Of a DNA stretch of 64,000 bases, positions 1-10,560 are shown piece after piece (the stretch's first letter is position 1; every line of letters starts with the position of its first letter). Under the pieces are notes generated by a model. The model was not told the DNA's origin. It saw only the letters and a program-made list of their open reading frames with translations, and made no database searches. Origin of the DNA: Nectonema munidae (lineage: Eukaryota; Nematomorpha; Nectonematoida; Nectonematidae). Made by a program: the position numbers and the translations under genes. Location: the NCBI GenBank assembly GCA_030549495.1, contig JAUIRK010001029.1, positions 735,290-799,289 on the forward strand, written 5' to 3'.

Positions 1-800
1 TGCTGTAATAAAATGGTAGGCTATCAGTTTAGTACAAAACCATTGTTTAATTGTATGAATCTCGTGACGACCGAAAGGATCAGATCGCAATGGCTTCTAA
101 AGAACGTTACAAAAAAGCATAATCGTCAAAAATTCATCTGTAGAACAAAGAGTTTGAGATTTTTGGAAATTTTTTACAGCCTACTTTTTTTTATAAAATT
201 ATAAACTGAAAAGTTTATAAAAAAATAAGGTTTCATCTGGAAAGGATTTATTAACTTTAAACGATATTAAATTTTGCTTAGACAAATTTGAAAAGATCAC
301 ATTTTTCTGTGTTTATAATAACTTATTTAAATAATAAATAAGTATGATTCTTTCAAAACATGAATTTATTTTTAAAATATATATATAGTTTTTATGATTT
401 TTGATACCTCTTTTGCAATAGAAAATAAAGCTTAGCTTTTTTAGTACTAAATAAATGCGTATTTTTCCAATTCAAAATGTGGAAAAAACATCCGTATATC
501 TAATAATAGGAATAAAAAGGAAGATATATACTTTATTTAAGGTTTTTGACAAGTAGGAAGTTCCATGACGATTGTGTAAAGTTTGATACTTCTTCACAAA
601 GAAATCCTTCTCATCCTTTACAGAATCTGCTATACTCTTAAAAAATGCAATATGAAAGTGAAATGTAATTTAAAAATTGTCAAAATCCAGCGCATTACGA
701 ATCATAAATTGCACACAACTCTAAAATGATATGGATACAAGATATCATCGTGTAGTTATTAGATATTCAATCAATTAAATTTTATATAAACCATTTTAAG
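1..800. other. AT-rich stretch, no gene seen
   Basis: No reading frame with recognisable content and no repeat beyond short A/T runs. If the Drp1 gene continues leftwards, this would be intron sequence. Dynamin middle-domain words were looked for on the minus strand and not found. Confidence 0.5.
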
Positions 801-1184
801 TTCTAAATTGTTTTTTAAATTTGTTCTCAGTTATATCACAAGTAGATGATTTTTTGATACAGTACTCGATTTCAACGCTAAATTTAGTTTCATACTATCT
901 TGCCAACACATCATTACGTATTTTTTTTATAATTATTTTTTTAAATAAAATGCTTTTTTTATTTGAGCCTATACTAGAGATTGTGCAAATTTTTTCATTT
1001 ACAGAAAACGTTCAACTGCGTTAAATTTTATATATTTTATTAAAAAATAATTACAAAAAAAGAAGTAAAGATGTGTTGGCAAAATAGAATGAAACGAATT
1101 TAACGTTGAAATTGAGTGATGTAAAAAGTGAAAAAAATGTCTTAGTTGTGATAGATGAGAACAACTTTAAAAAAGGATTTAGAA
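801..1184. mobile_element. Fold-back element (long inverted repeat)
   Basis: The left arm (about 801-950) and the reverse complement of the right arm (about 1030-1184) match over about 150 bp. Both carry the word GCCAACACATC, then AATTTCAACG and TTGTTCTCA at matching spacing. The loop is about 80 bp and AT-rich. There is no coding capacity. This is the layout of a non-autonomous fold-back transposon or long-TIR MITE. Clear target-site duplications were not found, so the exact ends are approximate. Confidence 0.6.
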
Positions 1185-1206
1185 GTCAAGAAAGACAATT
1201 TAGAAT

Positions 1207-1334
1207 TTAACCGGTTATCGACCACAGTCGACTTTACAAAACTATGAATCGTCTGCTTTTATCAATGCTTTTTAATACAAATCTTCTGCTTTACATTAGA
1301 TATTGTCTGCTTATTCTGGTCGATAACGGGTTAA
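1207..1334. mobile_element. TTAA-flanked MITE, copy 1 (piggyBac-like)
   Basis: A 128-bp element that begins TTAACCGGTTATCGACCA and ends with its near-perfect inverted complement, TGGTCGATAACGGGTTAA. TTAA at both ends fits the piggyBac target site. The interior carries repeated CGTCTGCTTTT-like words. The copy at 28488-28604 shares this interior when read in the opposite orientation. Confidence 0.75.
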
Positions 1335-1734
1335 AATGGACAGTTTCTACCTTAATGGTTTATCTTTCATTAAATTGTTATTCAATCAAAATTCAAATAT
1401 ACACTTCTAAACACAAGATGGGTCAAGATAAATTATTTATGATTTGGCATATAAATTCAGATTTAACAGATCAAATCTTTTTATCTGAACATACAACTAA
1501 TAAATATATTGAACAATAGGTTAATATCTAATATAAGCATCATTTGTTGCACTCCGTTTTTAAAAAACAAGAAAAGTCAATGAAAAAGGAGTACTGACTA
1601 AAAAATAAGCGATTTTAAAGTAGCATTAGTTGGCATCCAAAGTTAGAATTTAGGCATAGATTTTTGAAAAAAGTAAACATAAAGTGATTGCTTCAAAAAA
1701 TCTAAAACACGAAATATAATGCAGTGATACAGAC

Positions 1735-1970
1735 AGGGTCGACGAATTTAAGGGATAAGGAGTTGGAGTGGGTATTTAACAAAATTTAGCAGTCGGAATC
1801 GGAGTCTGCTTTTTTAGGTATTAACATTTTTTTGTTATTTTAAATTAAAAATAGTTTAATTTTTGTAAGCATATGGAGAGAAGCTTCTTTAGTCAAAGTC
1901 TGAAGCGTAGAGTTGGTGTTAAATTTATTAAGTTCTTAAGTATTTAGACTCGGAGTCTGCTTTTTTTAGG
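1735..1970. repeat. GTCGGAGT-rich relic of a hAT-like end
   Basis: Words of the type GTCGGAATCGGAGTCTG occur near 1782-1810, and ACTCGGAGTCTG near 1948. They resemble the subterminal GTCGGAGTC repeats of the hAT element at 27052-28037, including an opening CAGGGT. No ends or target duplication can be defined, so this is probably an old fragment. Confidence 0.35.
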
Positions 1971-2128
1971 TTTTTTATTTCCCCTCAGACTGCTTAACCC
2001 CAAATACGGGGCATGCATTCATGAGTTATGAAGAAAATCTTAAAAAGGCATACTTGGCGTATATATAATTTCTTGGTAAATAGTACAATAGATCCATGTG
2101 ACTTGTGTATTGTAAAAAAAAAAAGAAC

Positions 2129-5100
2129 CTTATTGCTGTTAATGTCATGTTGTGAACGATTAACAACTCCAATAATACCCAATTTTACAGGTATCACTTT
2201 TCCTGATAAGATATCAAACGCATCAGTGCCGGCGTCCATTAAATCCAATTTTGTAATAACGCACAAAGTCCTATGTCCTGAAAATTTAAAAATATGGATG
2301 TGAAGATTATTTTTAAAATACGAATACAATGATAAGAGCGAAGCTAAATGGGATCCTTAACCCATTAAGTCCCAATGCTCCCATTTGGGAACATAAATAA
2401 TTTCATCTTCGTCTGCTTTTTTCAATGACTTTGAATATAAATCGTCTGCGTTTTTTAGATATCGTCTGATTTCTATGGTACTTAATGGGTTAAAGTGTTT
2501 ATTCGCACTTTTAGGCATTGGATCTCGAATATTAATTGCATTCTTTTCTTTTTGAATAAATTTTGATATAGCTTAAAGCAGACAACATTGATGGATCACC
2601 GGTGACCCAGTGTGCCTGAAGGTTCAACCCATTTAAGACCAAGCAAAGCAGACGACTTTAGCAATTCCTATTAAATTCCTCGTAAAGTAGGAATTCGCAT
2701 GCGTTCCCTTTGGGAACACTGGTCGTAAATGGGTTAAAGAAGTCAATAACTTACCATTTTGAATTTCATAATCTTTTATAACAATTGTAACATTAATAAG
2801 TACTATTTGAGAAAGTTAGGTCGATATGGAAAAAAAATACAAAAATTAGTAAATTAACACAGAATTTTTCGATCTATTAAATAGTTGTTGCATTTGATTA
2901 CGCCGTTGTTGTATTTGAATACGTTTTTGGAATGAAGAAATAAAGTAGATATGTGTTTGGAACGTAAATTTTTTTATACTTTTCAAAAAAAAGAAACAAA
3001 AGCGCGCATTTTGTTAGACAGAAACAAGATTACTATATCTAGGTTTATATTTTCAATAATTTCAAAATTTAGCAAGTGAAGCCCTAGTATAAATGAAGAT
3101 GGAACACTAGGTTTTCCTCCTTTACCATCAGTTTTAAAAATCTTTTGAAAACCCAATTGGGAAAATGTAAAAACGATGTAAAATATCGAAAAACGATGTA
3201 AAAAACTGCCTTAAAACGAAAAAATCTTCTACGTTGGGATAAAATGGGTTAATAAAGGTAAAGAAATTAAAGTAAAAAATACCATCTGGATCAACTTCCC
3301 TGGCGAGTTTTAGAGATTCAGACGTAGCGATATCGGTGTTTGCAGCTGAAATCGATAAAATGAGGCTATGCGGATTGGAAATATATTTCATTACAATTTC
3401 TTTTATTTGCATTTCAATATCTTCTGGCTGAGATCCTATGGGCACCTGGTTATTTAAGAATAAAAAAATGTATGCCATTCGTTATGAGATAGCGCACGAA
3501 CCTTAGTAAGACCTGGCAAATCAACAAGCGTTAGATTAACAACATTGGGTGAAAAAATCTTCAGGCGAATGCACTCACTTGTCACTGCCTAAATATTTAA
3601 CGACTTACATTTAAATAAATATTGACATTTTTTGTTATATAAAAATCTCCTCAAAAAATTGGTCTTTGTGAAAAGGTTAAACATAAAAATGTAAAGAAAG
3701 CTATTTCAAACTTGATGAATAGATGGCGAAAAGTAAGGAAGTTAGTGTTTGAATAAGGTTTAAGGGGGTGAATTGTCATCATAATTCGAATCTAGACCTG
3801 CAAAATTGTGTAAAGTAATATTTTCCTTTGAAACGAAATCCAATAAAGATACAGGAAACAAAAAACTACATGCTAGAAAAATATGATTGATATTCTCTTT
3901 GCATTTCACAAGTAAAAGAGTTTAAAATAGAAAATTAAGAGCTATTAAACTTGTTATGATATCATAAAAAGCTAGATATATTAATTGAAAAATTTTAAAT
4001 TACTTTTATAAAATATATAATAATTAATAATACTTTCCTCAAAAAAAACATACAAAAATCATCAAAAATCAAAACAGAAATAAGCTCTTCCTGGAAAAAA
4101 ACGATACCCTTAGGCCAGGTTGTCCATGTTTTTTTGGCGCAGGGCGAGAAAACACTTCACTTCGGGCAGCATTTAGTTTTTTTTACTAATTTACTATAAT
4201 CATTTATTACTATTATTAAACTAGTCAGGTGACGTTAAAAATAAAGAAAGATTAATTCGAAAATTAGATTAGGCAATCTTGAAATACCTTATCAAACCCA
4301 GCGATACGATCCGTTTCTTTGGCGATTTCTTCCTTTATTTCTTCAAAATCGGTGTAAATCTTATCTTTTGTATGCAAAAACTTTCCCCACTCATTAACAC
4401 TTGAATCTAAAAGGAGGTAAGCATTTTCAAATATAAAAAATAAAAAACAAAGCAAACACCTTTTTCAAGTAAATCGAGTGGAGTGATTTGATCAGAAACA
4501 TGAACCAATTGCAAAACAAGAGGACATCTCGTTACAATACCAATTCCTCTCGGCAAAAAGTCCCGACCTACAATGCTTTCCAAAACTGATGTTTTCCCAG
4601 AGCTCTGTTTAAAATTTTAAAAGTATTTAGGCATGAAGAAAGGAGTTAATAAAAACAATAAATTAGCAGTATACAGTCAGAGTGCACATCAAGGGGAGGA
4701 ATTTTGAATTCTCTCAATTATATATCTTTATATTACTTAGAAGACTTGTTTAGCTTTTGAGTAGACTATCCATATTACTTTACTTGTTTTAAAGCTAAGT
4801 CTTTCCTTGAATATTTAAAACCTATTTTTTTATTAACCCAGTTTATTTCATTTAATGATATATTCAATTCGAATATGAGCTATAGTTGATCAAAGGCAGT
4901 CATGAAAATAAACAAGCGCCCACAAATTTTACTGAATGGCAAATATTTTTATAACACATTACTATATAACAAACACGGGCGCACAACCTTAAAATTTTAG
5001 GGAGGGGCGAACTTTTTTTTTTATAATTTTCAAAATTTATTATAAAAGAATTTTTGTCCAATGAACACACTCATTATTATGCGACATTATACTTGCACTG

Positions 5101-8100
5101 TAAGCTCTCAATCCCACCACAACTGCACACATTTTATGAAGTCAAATTACCTTGTTTGTAATTCTGATTTCACCAAACTTCTACCTCAGTGGTTTTCAAA
5201 CTAGAGTCCGCGTGCCGCGAAGAAGTTCCATGGGAATCGAGAAGGGAACACTGAGTGAGTTGTTTTTCGCAAAAAATTGCACCCATATTGGGTCATTTGC
5301 CATTTTTGTCAATAAATCACATTTAAAAAAGAATAAACATTAAATAAAACGAATATCTAAGGATAAAGATGTTCTTTTTGTATTGATATATATATTTGAT
5401 TTCTAGAATAAAAGACTTGATTGTTTAAATTAGCCCCGTCGCCCAATTCAAGTACGTGGGGGGGGGGGGGGGGGGGCAAAAAGGATAAATATGATTTTAA
5501 TATAAGAAAGTGTATACATTTATATATTTCAAAGAAGTTTCAGAAGGGCAGAATAAATCCCAGAGGGCCTAGCTCCCTTTATCGACGTGCTTGTTTACAG
5601 TAATTAATAGGGATAAACATATAAAGCTTTAAATTTCTTATATAATTATGTGCTATAAAAAATATTTGCCTCGTTCAAAAATGTATGGGCTCTTATTCAA
5701 ATGTGGCTACATTACTGCCTTTGATCAAATATAACTCAACTTTGAATTTCTTTTACAAAGAAGTGGACGTTAATGAAAAAAAAGATTTTAAATATTCATT
5801 CTAAGACTTAACCTTAACCCTGCTAGTGCTGGGGGCGTAAAACGCCCCCTCCTCTTCACTAAAAAATTAATTGTACAAAATTAGCTGAATCATATCCCTT
5901 CAAATTTCGTGACTTTTCCTAAAAATCGCTAGCTGCATCTTTTGATACCATTTTCATGGTAGTTGAATGGCCCTTTCATGACCAAAACTGTCAATCAAAA
6001 TCAAGAATTTAAATTTTTCAGCAAAATTTTGACATATGTAGTTAATCTTATAACTTAGGGTCTAAATTATATACTACCTTGAAAATTTATAATTATATAC
6101 AGTTTTGAACGCATAACAATATATATTTATTTTTTTTCAATAATCATGGCTACTTTTTGGAAAATGTCAATCAAAATTTTGATTGATCAGAAATATATCT
6201 AATAAAATATTCCATCAGTTTTTACAGAAAATACGTTTTTATACCAAATCGAGCATGCAGCTTTCATTTCTGAAATCGGGTTTCACATTTAGAGGTCTTA
6301 AAATATCTCTTAGTGTCAATCAAATTTGTGGTTTACTTCTAAAAACTATCTCCAAAAATGTTATCTCTAATTTTACATAAAATATATATTTTTATACCAA
6401 ATCAACCATGCTAGTTTTACTTCTGAACTCATTTTCAACATTTTGAGGTCTTAAAATGTCAGTGTCAATCAAATTTGCGGTTTACTTTTAAAAACAATCC
6501 AAAAATATTCTCTCTAATTTTACATGAAAATATATTTTTATACCAAATCAACCATGCTAGTTTTACTTTTGAACTCATTTTTCACATTTAGAGGTCTTAA
6601 AATATGTCAGTGTCAATCAAATTTGCGGTTTACGTCTAATGACTACAGAAATATTTTTGAAATTTAAATAAAATATCTGTTTTTATACCAAATGGTAGAT
6701 GCTGGTTTCATTTTTGTACTCAGGACAATCAAGTGTATTTTTCAGTATTCAAAAATATAGCATCTTTATTCTTAGATATTCATTTTATTTTAGTTTTTCT
6801 TATATGAAGATTGCCTTGAATAGTTCGCAATGTTTTTACAATTTCCTTCAAATTTTTTGTTGTTAAATTTTATATGTAGGTCAATGATTGTAATTTTATC
6901 CAGTTGTTTGTCTTTAAAAGTGCCTCCTGTGATATCATGGTAAATGCTAGGTTTGCCTTTAAGTAAGATGGGCTAACGATAAAGGTTTACCATTATTATG
7001 CTACATGGGTTAACTTATTTATTATCTGCTTTTTATTGGATCTAATGCGATAAATTTTTATAGTATATTTTGCACTTGTATTATTTTTTGTACAAACTTT
7101 CATTTTCATGTAATTATCCCATGTCACTTAGGGAATGGAATGGCTCATTCATATAAATAATAAAATGCAGGGCGGAGCCACTTGGGCAATTTTTACAACC
7201 CACGCCGGGCTCTGGTATGGTTTCATATCACTCTCCGGAGTGTCACTCTTTTATGTTGTATATAGTGCTCTCAGGGAGACGATTTTTTACTATGCTAGTT
7301 TTTTTCGTCTCTCGATAGCCGTGTTGATATTTGGGTAAAATTTTAAAATATTTTTCACTGTCAATTAACATTAGAAAAGCCATCAGATCGCATAGAGCCC
7401 GTAATTTTTTCAAAAACTTTTTTTAATTACAAATATTTTCAAGGCGCAATGTTTTGAGATATTAAATATTTTAGAGCATTTTCGTTATATTTAATAAAAT
7501 TTTATGAATTAGAATAATTCAATTTTTTACCTCAATGGTTGATATGGATTTTAGAAAACAGATAGCTTTAGGTTTGTGTTACTTATAATAAACAAAATAT
7601 TTGATGTTTAATTTTTAAAGTAAAATAAAGTTTTCCTCTATTTTATAGCAAACTTTTAAAATTGTTTGATCTTTGTCTTTGTTAACTTTTATGTCAGGGT
7701 TCGTATATAACCCAATGTCTTTTTAGGTACAAAAAAAGTGGGATTTCGAGGTGTTAAATGTATGTGTCATTAAAAATACTATTACATGGTTTGTCTGTTA
7801 GATTAGAAATCATACAGGCAGGCGTGAGAGCATTTTGTTTGATGAAGACAGTGTCTGTATCATAGTGTGAATCTCACAAAAACGAGGGAGAAAAACATTG
7901 GAAAAGTTCGTTAAAGTTAATAATGTATCCGATAGTGGGGTTGTCGAATAATCTTGTGTCGCATTTATTGAATTTGAAATATCCTATTGCTGGCATAATA
8001 AAACTGCTAATTTATTGAACTGTGATAATTTTGATGACTTTCAGAGAAATGCATGATGAGTATATGAAAAGCTATAAATCTCCAAATTATATGTAGTCAC

Positions 8101-9323
8101 GATCATCTGAGGAATTTTTTATACCCTAAAGTGTTGTTCAGGTGATTAGAGACGAAATTGAAGAATCGGGAATGTTTTCAATCAAAATAGATGAGTGTAA
8201 AATAATAAGTATCACTTTATTTTTGCTTTAACTCTATCATATATGAATGAGTTTTCTCTTGTTAAGCGGAAGTGATGGGATTACAGATAGAAGCAAGCTA
8301 ATTCGACTTGATAAAATCGCTGCACGTATGGTGGGATTGGGAGCTGAGAGTGCAAGTGTAATGTCGGTTGTTCATTGGACAAAAATTCTTTTATAATAAA
8401 CTAATTATATTAAAAAACCTTCGCCCCTCAAAATTGTAAGGATGTGCGCACAGCGTATTAACGAGGGTATTAAAGTAAAGCGATGCTCTCTACTCATCAT
8501 TTTTCAACCGCAACCCTCTAAAAAGTGCACTATGCTTGCCATTAGCAATATTTTTTGCTTTGAAGCGATACATAAATAAAGGCATCACAAATACATTTTT
8601 ATTCGTCTGTATTAGATAAATTATACGTGCCATCAATAATTTTGCCAATTATAAATCTTTTTATATAATTTAAGACTTGTTTGGCCCGTGAGTAGACTTC
8701 CCATATTACTTTACTTATTTTACGGTTTAGTTTCAGACATATAATTTTAGAGCTTAAAAAGTTCATATCTATTTCCATCATATATCTCATTTTTTTTCAA
8801 CCTTATTTATATATCATCTAATCTTAACTGTTGTATTTATTCAATTTTGTTTCTGGTTAAGCATTGCAATGCAGATCACCTTATTTAGTCTTCCAAATCT
8901 CCTAAAGTCTATTTAAACGCTTGCATTATGTTATTCTCCTATGATGGGAAACAATGGTCTTTGCTACAAACTAAATTCAACAAATGTTTTCTAAATAAAA
9001 AAATAAATCAATTAAGATCCATTGAAGACTTAACATAAAGATCGGGTTTTAAATTTTTAATATTTCATAAACAAGCATAATTAATTACAAAAGTTCTTAA
9101 TATTTTAAGTGAAGCAAGATTTTTTCTAAAAAAATAAGAAAAAAAATTAAAAACATAAAAACTAATATCATTATTAAGAATATATACTAGAAGTTATATC
9201 ATATGAAAATATAATGCATACTTGAGAACCTAAAACAACAATTTGAGGGAGCATTATGTATTCACTGCCTATAGTATTAAATACATCCTGCAATTTGTTC
9301 ATAACTAAAATTAAAGACTCCAT
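2129..9323 (-). CDS. Drp1: Dynamin-related protein 1 (mitochondrial/peroxisomal fission GTPase), N-terminal part
   Basis: Six minus-strand exons with GT/AG borders join in phase: 9222-9323, 4460-4604, 4288-4406, 3502-3588, 3283-3445 and 2129-2277, about 255 codons. The protein starts [17 protein letters not shown]. It shows the P-loop (GSQ|SSGKTS, split by intron 1), switch I GIVTR, DLPG in exon 4, TKLD and VNRSQ in exon 6, and the Drp1-type stretch [16 protein letters not shown]. In the family this GTPase assembles on mitochondria and peroxisomes and constricts them. Introns 2 and 4 are only 53 and 56 bp, while intron 1 is 4.6 kb. Two oddities are seen: TRCPL where the family has TRRPL, and an unusual exon-4 start ([10 protein letters not shown]). 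Stalk, variable domain and GED are not found; they lie off the left edge or are lost. The first ATG was chosen because it matches the family N-terminus. Confidence 0.88.
2357..2493. mobile_element. TTAA-flanked MITE, copy 2 (in Drp1 intron 5)
   Basis: A 137-bp element with ends TTAACCCATTAAGTCCCA and the inverted GGTACTTAATGGGTTAA. It sits inside Drp1 intron 5. The interior contains ATCGTCTGCGTTTTTTAGAT, which is shared in inverted form with the copy at 41898-42035. It has no coding capacity. Confidence 0.72.
2623..2737. mobile_element. TTAA-flanked MITE, copy 3 (in Drp1 intron 5)
   Basis: The left end reads CAACCCATTTAAGACCAAGC after a degenerate target (TTCAA). The right end is the inverted form, GGTCGTAAATGGGTTAA. 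A short palindrome, TTCCCTTTGGGAA, lies near the right end. It belongs to the same subfamily as the copies at 2357 and 41898. The left TTAA is mutated, so the start is approximate. Confidence 0.6.
4720..5820. mobile_element. Internally deleted relative of the 23.7-26.9 kb hAT composite
   Basis: Positions 4975-5330 match 26620-26930 in inverted orientation, including CAGTGGTTTTCAAACT and AAGAAGTTCCATGGG. Positions 5335-5820 match 23695-24345, also inverted. The 2.3 kb between those blocks in the longer copy, which holds the transposase, is absent here. Blocks 4792-4965 and 5646-5816 are inverted repeats of each other (both carry TGATCAAAGGCAGT or its complement). The element lies in Drp1 intron 1 and is non-coding. 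Confidence 0.65.
5458..5476 (+). repeat. Poly-G run (19 G)
   Basis: Nineteen consecutive G inside the transposon copy at 4720-5820. The matching position of the longer copy carries a C run (24238-24247) in the opposite orientation, so the run is an inherited part of the element. It could form a G-quadruplex and is prone to length errors. Confidence 0.85.
5831..5849. repeat. Perfect short hairpin GGGGGCGT-AAA-ACGCCCCC
   Basis: A 19-nt palindrome with 8-bp G/C arms and a 3-nt loop in an otherwise AT-rich intron. It lies just inside TTAACCCTGC (5814), which may be the end of another TTAA-type element. Its function is unknown. Confidence 0.6.
6185..6760. repeat. Tandem repeat with a 145-153 bp unit, about 3.5 copies
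   Basis: The word ATACCAAATC (or a close variant) recurs at 6241, 6394, 6540 and 6685, each time at the same place in a unit that also holds TTTAGAGGTCTTAAAAT and GTGTCAATCAAATTTG. More diverged units may begin near 5940. It lies in Drp1 intron 1 and is non-coding. Confidence 0.8.
6750..7140 (+). repeat. Diverged partial copy of the hAT composite
   Basis: Stretches such as ATAGCATCTTTATTCTTAGA (near 6761) and TTCATTTTCATGTAATT (near 7100) match 24300-24490 in the same orientation and order. This is an older fragment of the element family found at 23.7-26.9 kb. It has no defined ends. Confidence 0.45.
7700..8460 (+). pseudogene. hAT-type transposase remnant (DUF4371/TTF-like) and element 3' end
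   Basis: Around 8140-8200 the plus strand reads [18 protein letters not shown], which resembles the catalytic-core start of DUF4371/ZMYM-type hAT transposases (known form roughly: I.eEI...gmFSi.iDE). Reading then breaks. From about 8265 to 8455 the DNA matches the outer block of the copies at 4975-5180 and 26780-26930, ending at a TGCGCACAG terminus. This suggests the shared block is the 3' end of an old DUF4371-type element. It is heavily decayed, with short frames only, and family placement is tentative. Confidence 0.4.
8461..9221. other. Left-over of Drp1 intron 1, no gene
   Basis: AT-rich. Positions 8650-8735 share words with 4725-4800 (CATATTACTTTACTT preceded by GAGTAGACT), so they are a second repeat fragment. 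Nothing else is recognisable. Confidence 0.45.
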
Positions 9324-9835
9324 TTATGAAACAGAAGAAAATGTTCTATAAAAATTTTTTTAATTCAAATAAATAAAAAATTTTCTAATAAAAGTATGTC
9401 GACACAAGTTTATAATGTTTAAAAGTAGATTTTTTTCAATTGTATTAAAAATTTAACATTGAAAAATATCAAAGCTATACTTTTTAAAAAACAATTAGCT
9501 CAATAAGCAGATTTTACTTATCATGTCTAATAGCCTACATTCAAAGTAATATTAGCCCATCGCTAAAACGACTTCATGATGAAAAGGATTATAGTTTGTG
9601 TTTATCTACCTTTTTACCACTGTTAAAACCACTAATTTGTTTTATATAGAATTGATATAAAATAGAAGAAAGCATTAACTTAACTGATTATAATATGTCT
9701 AACAAAAAATGACATAAAATAGAAGAAGGCATTACCTTAACTGATTATAATAATATGTCTAACAAAGAAATGATATTAAGTGAAAAATCGCTTTGGCCTC
9801 CCTACATAAGCAAAAAAAATTGAAAATTTTTATCA
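9324..9835. other. Upstream flank of Drp1 with a small tandem duplication
   Basis: This is the 5' side of the Drp1 start codon, so it should hold the 5' UTR and promoter, but no clear TATA or initiator could be picked out of the AT-rich sequence. Two tandem units of 58 and 61 bp sit at 9653-9710 and 9711-9771 (AAAATAGAAGAA...CTGATTATAAT...TGTCTAACAAA). Confidence 0.45.
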
Positions 9836-10560
9836 TTTAACCACGATATTCAACGCAGAATGTCAAACACTAATTAAATCGTGCGATCACATCACCCAAC
9901 ACATCAAAGACTTTATTCAATTTGAAGTAATCCAGTTTTATACGGACTCTTAAAACCTCGCTCGCAATTTACATCTCAGCAAAAACCACCATTCATCGTT
10001 GCCAAACTATTCTCGAAACTGCAATTTCTCTCCACCCACTTTACTATCTCTGTATTTTGGTGCCCTGCCTATTCCAACGCTCATGAAAATATACACGTTG
10101 ATTTCTTCTCCAAAAGAATCCTCTCAAAACCGTGCGTGACACTCTTCACCACATGCCAGCGTTTTATCCAGGAACTCACACAATACAATAAAAGCAATGG
10201 CAATTGTCAGTTACCCAATCGACAAACACCTTTCTACCCTACATAACTAACATAACCGCTGTTCATCAGTCTTGGTCAAAACACAAGTTCATCCCCTCAC
10301 GATCTCTTATAAGGTGGCTCTCCGGTCACTGCCCTTTCTTTCATATCAAACTTTCCGACAATCAGTCCTGCTGTTTCTGTGGCGCAGCTTGTGAATCATC
10401 TCATCACCTAACTTTCATTTGCCCACTTTTATCTCTCATCGCTACGAATTAATAAACAGTTGTGTTTCAACTCTCCGTCATTTTTCCAACAATCTGAATT
10501 AGCTACTAACACACCCGACACTATTAATTTCCCTCTCGATGCTTTTACGAACAATTGAAC
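9836..10560 (+). pseudogene. LINE 3' remnant: RNase H domain and C-terminal zinc-knuckle-like tail
   Basis: In order, the plus strand shows FNAECQTLIKSCDHITQHI and FYTDS (RNase H), ISVFWCPAYSNAHENIHVDF (the W.P.H...N..AD-like end of the RNase H fold), then LIRWLSGHCPF and CCFCGAACESSHHLTFICPL, which matches the C-terminal tail of I/R1/Jockey-type LINE ORF2 proteins. The pieces lie in different frames with stops, so this is a dead 3' fragment. The base composition is clearly richer in C than its surroundings. The LINE clade is not resolved. Confidence 0.6.

Noticed and set aside
1994-2128. A possible Drp1 exon 7 (the minus strand reads KYAFLRFSS after an AG, recalling EYAFLQKKYPSL)
   Set aside because: Only four residues in a row agree, a stop follows at once, and there is room for only a tiny intron. 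It is treated as chance.
7135-7338. A 67-codon hydrophobic ORF in Drp1 intron 1
   Set aside because: No recognisable family, no splice or start context, and it adjoins a repeat fragment. Probably a chance frame.
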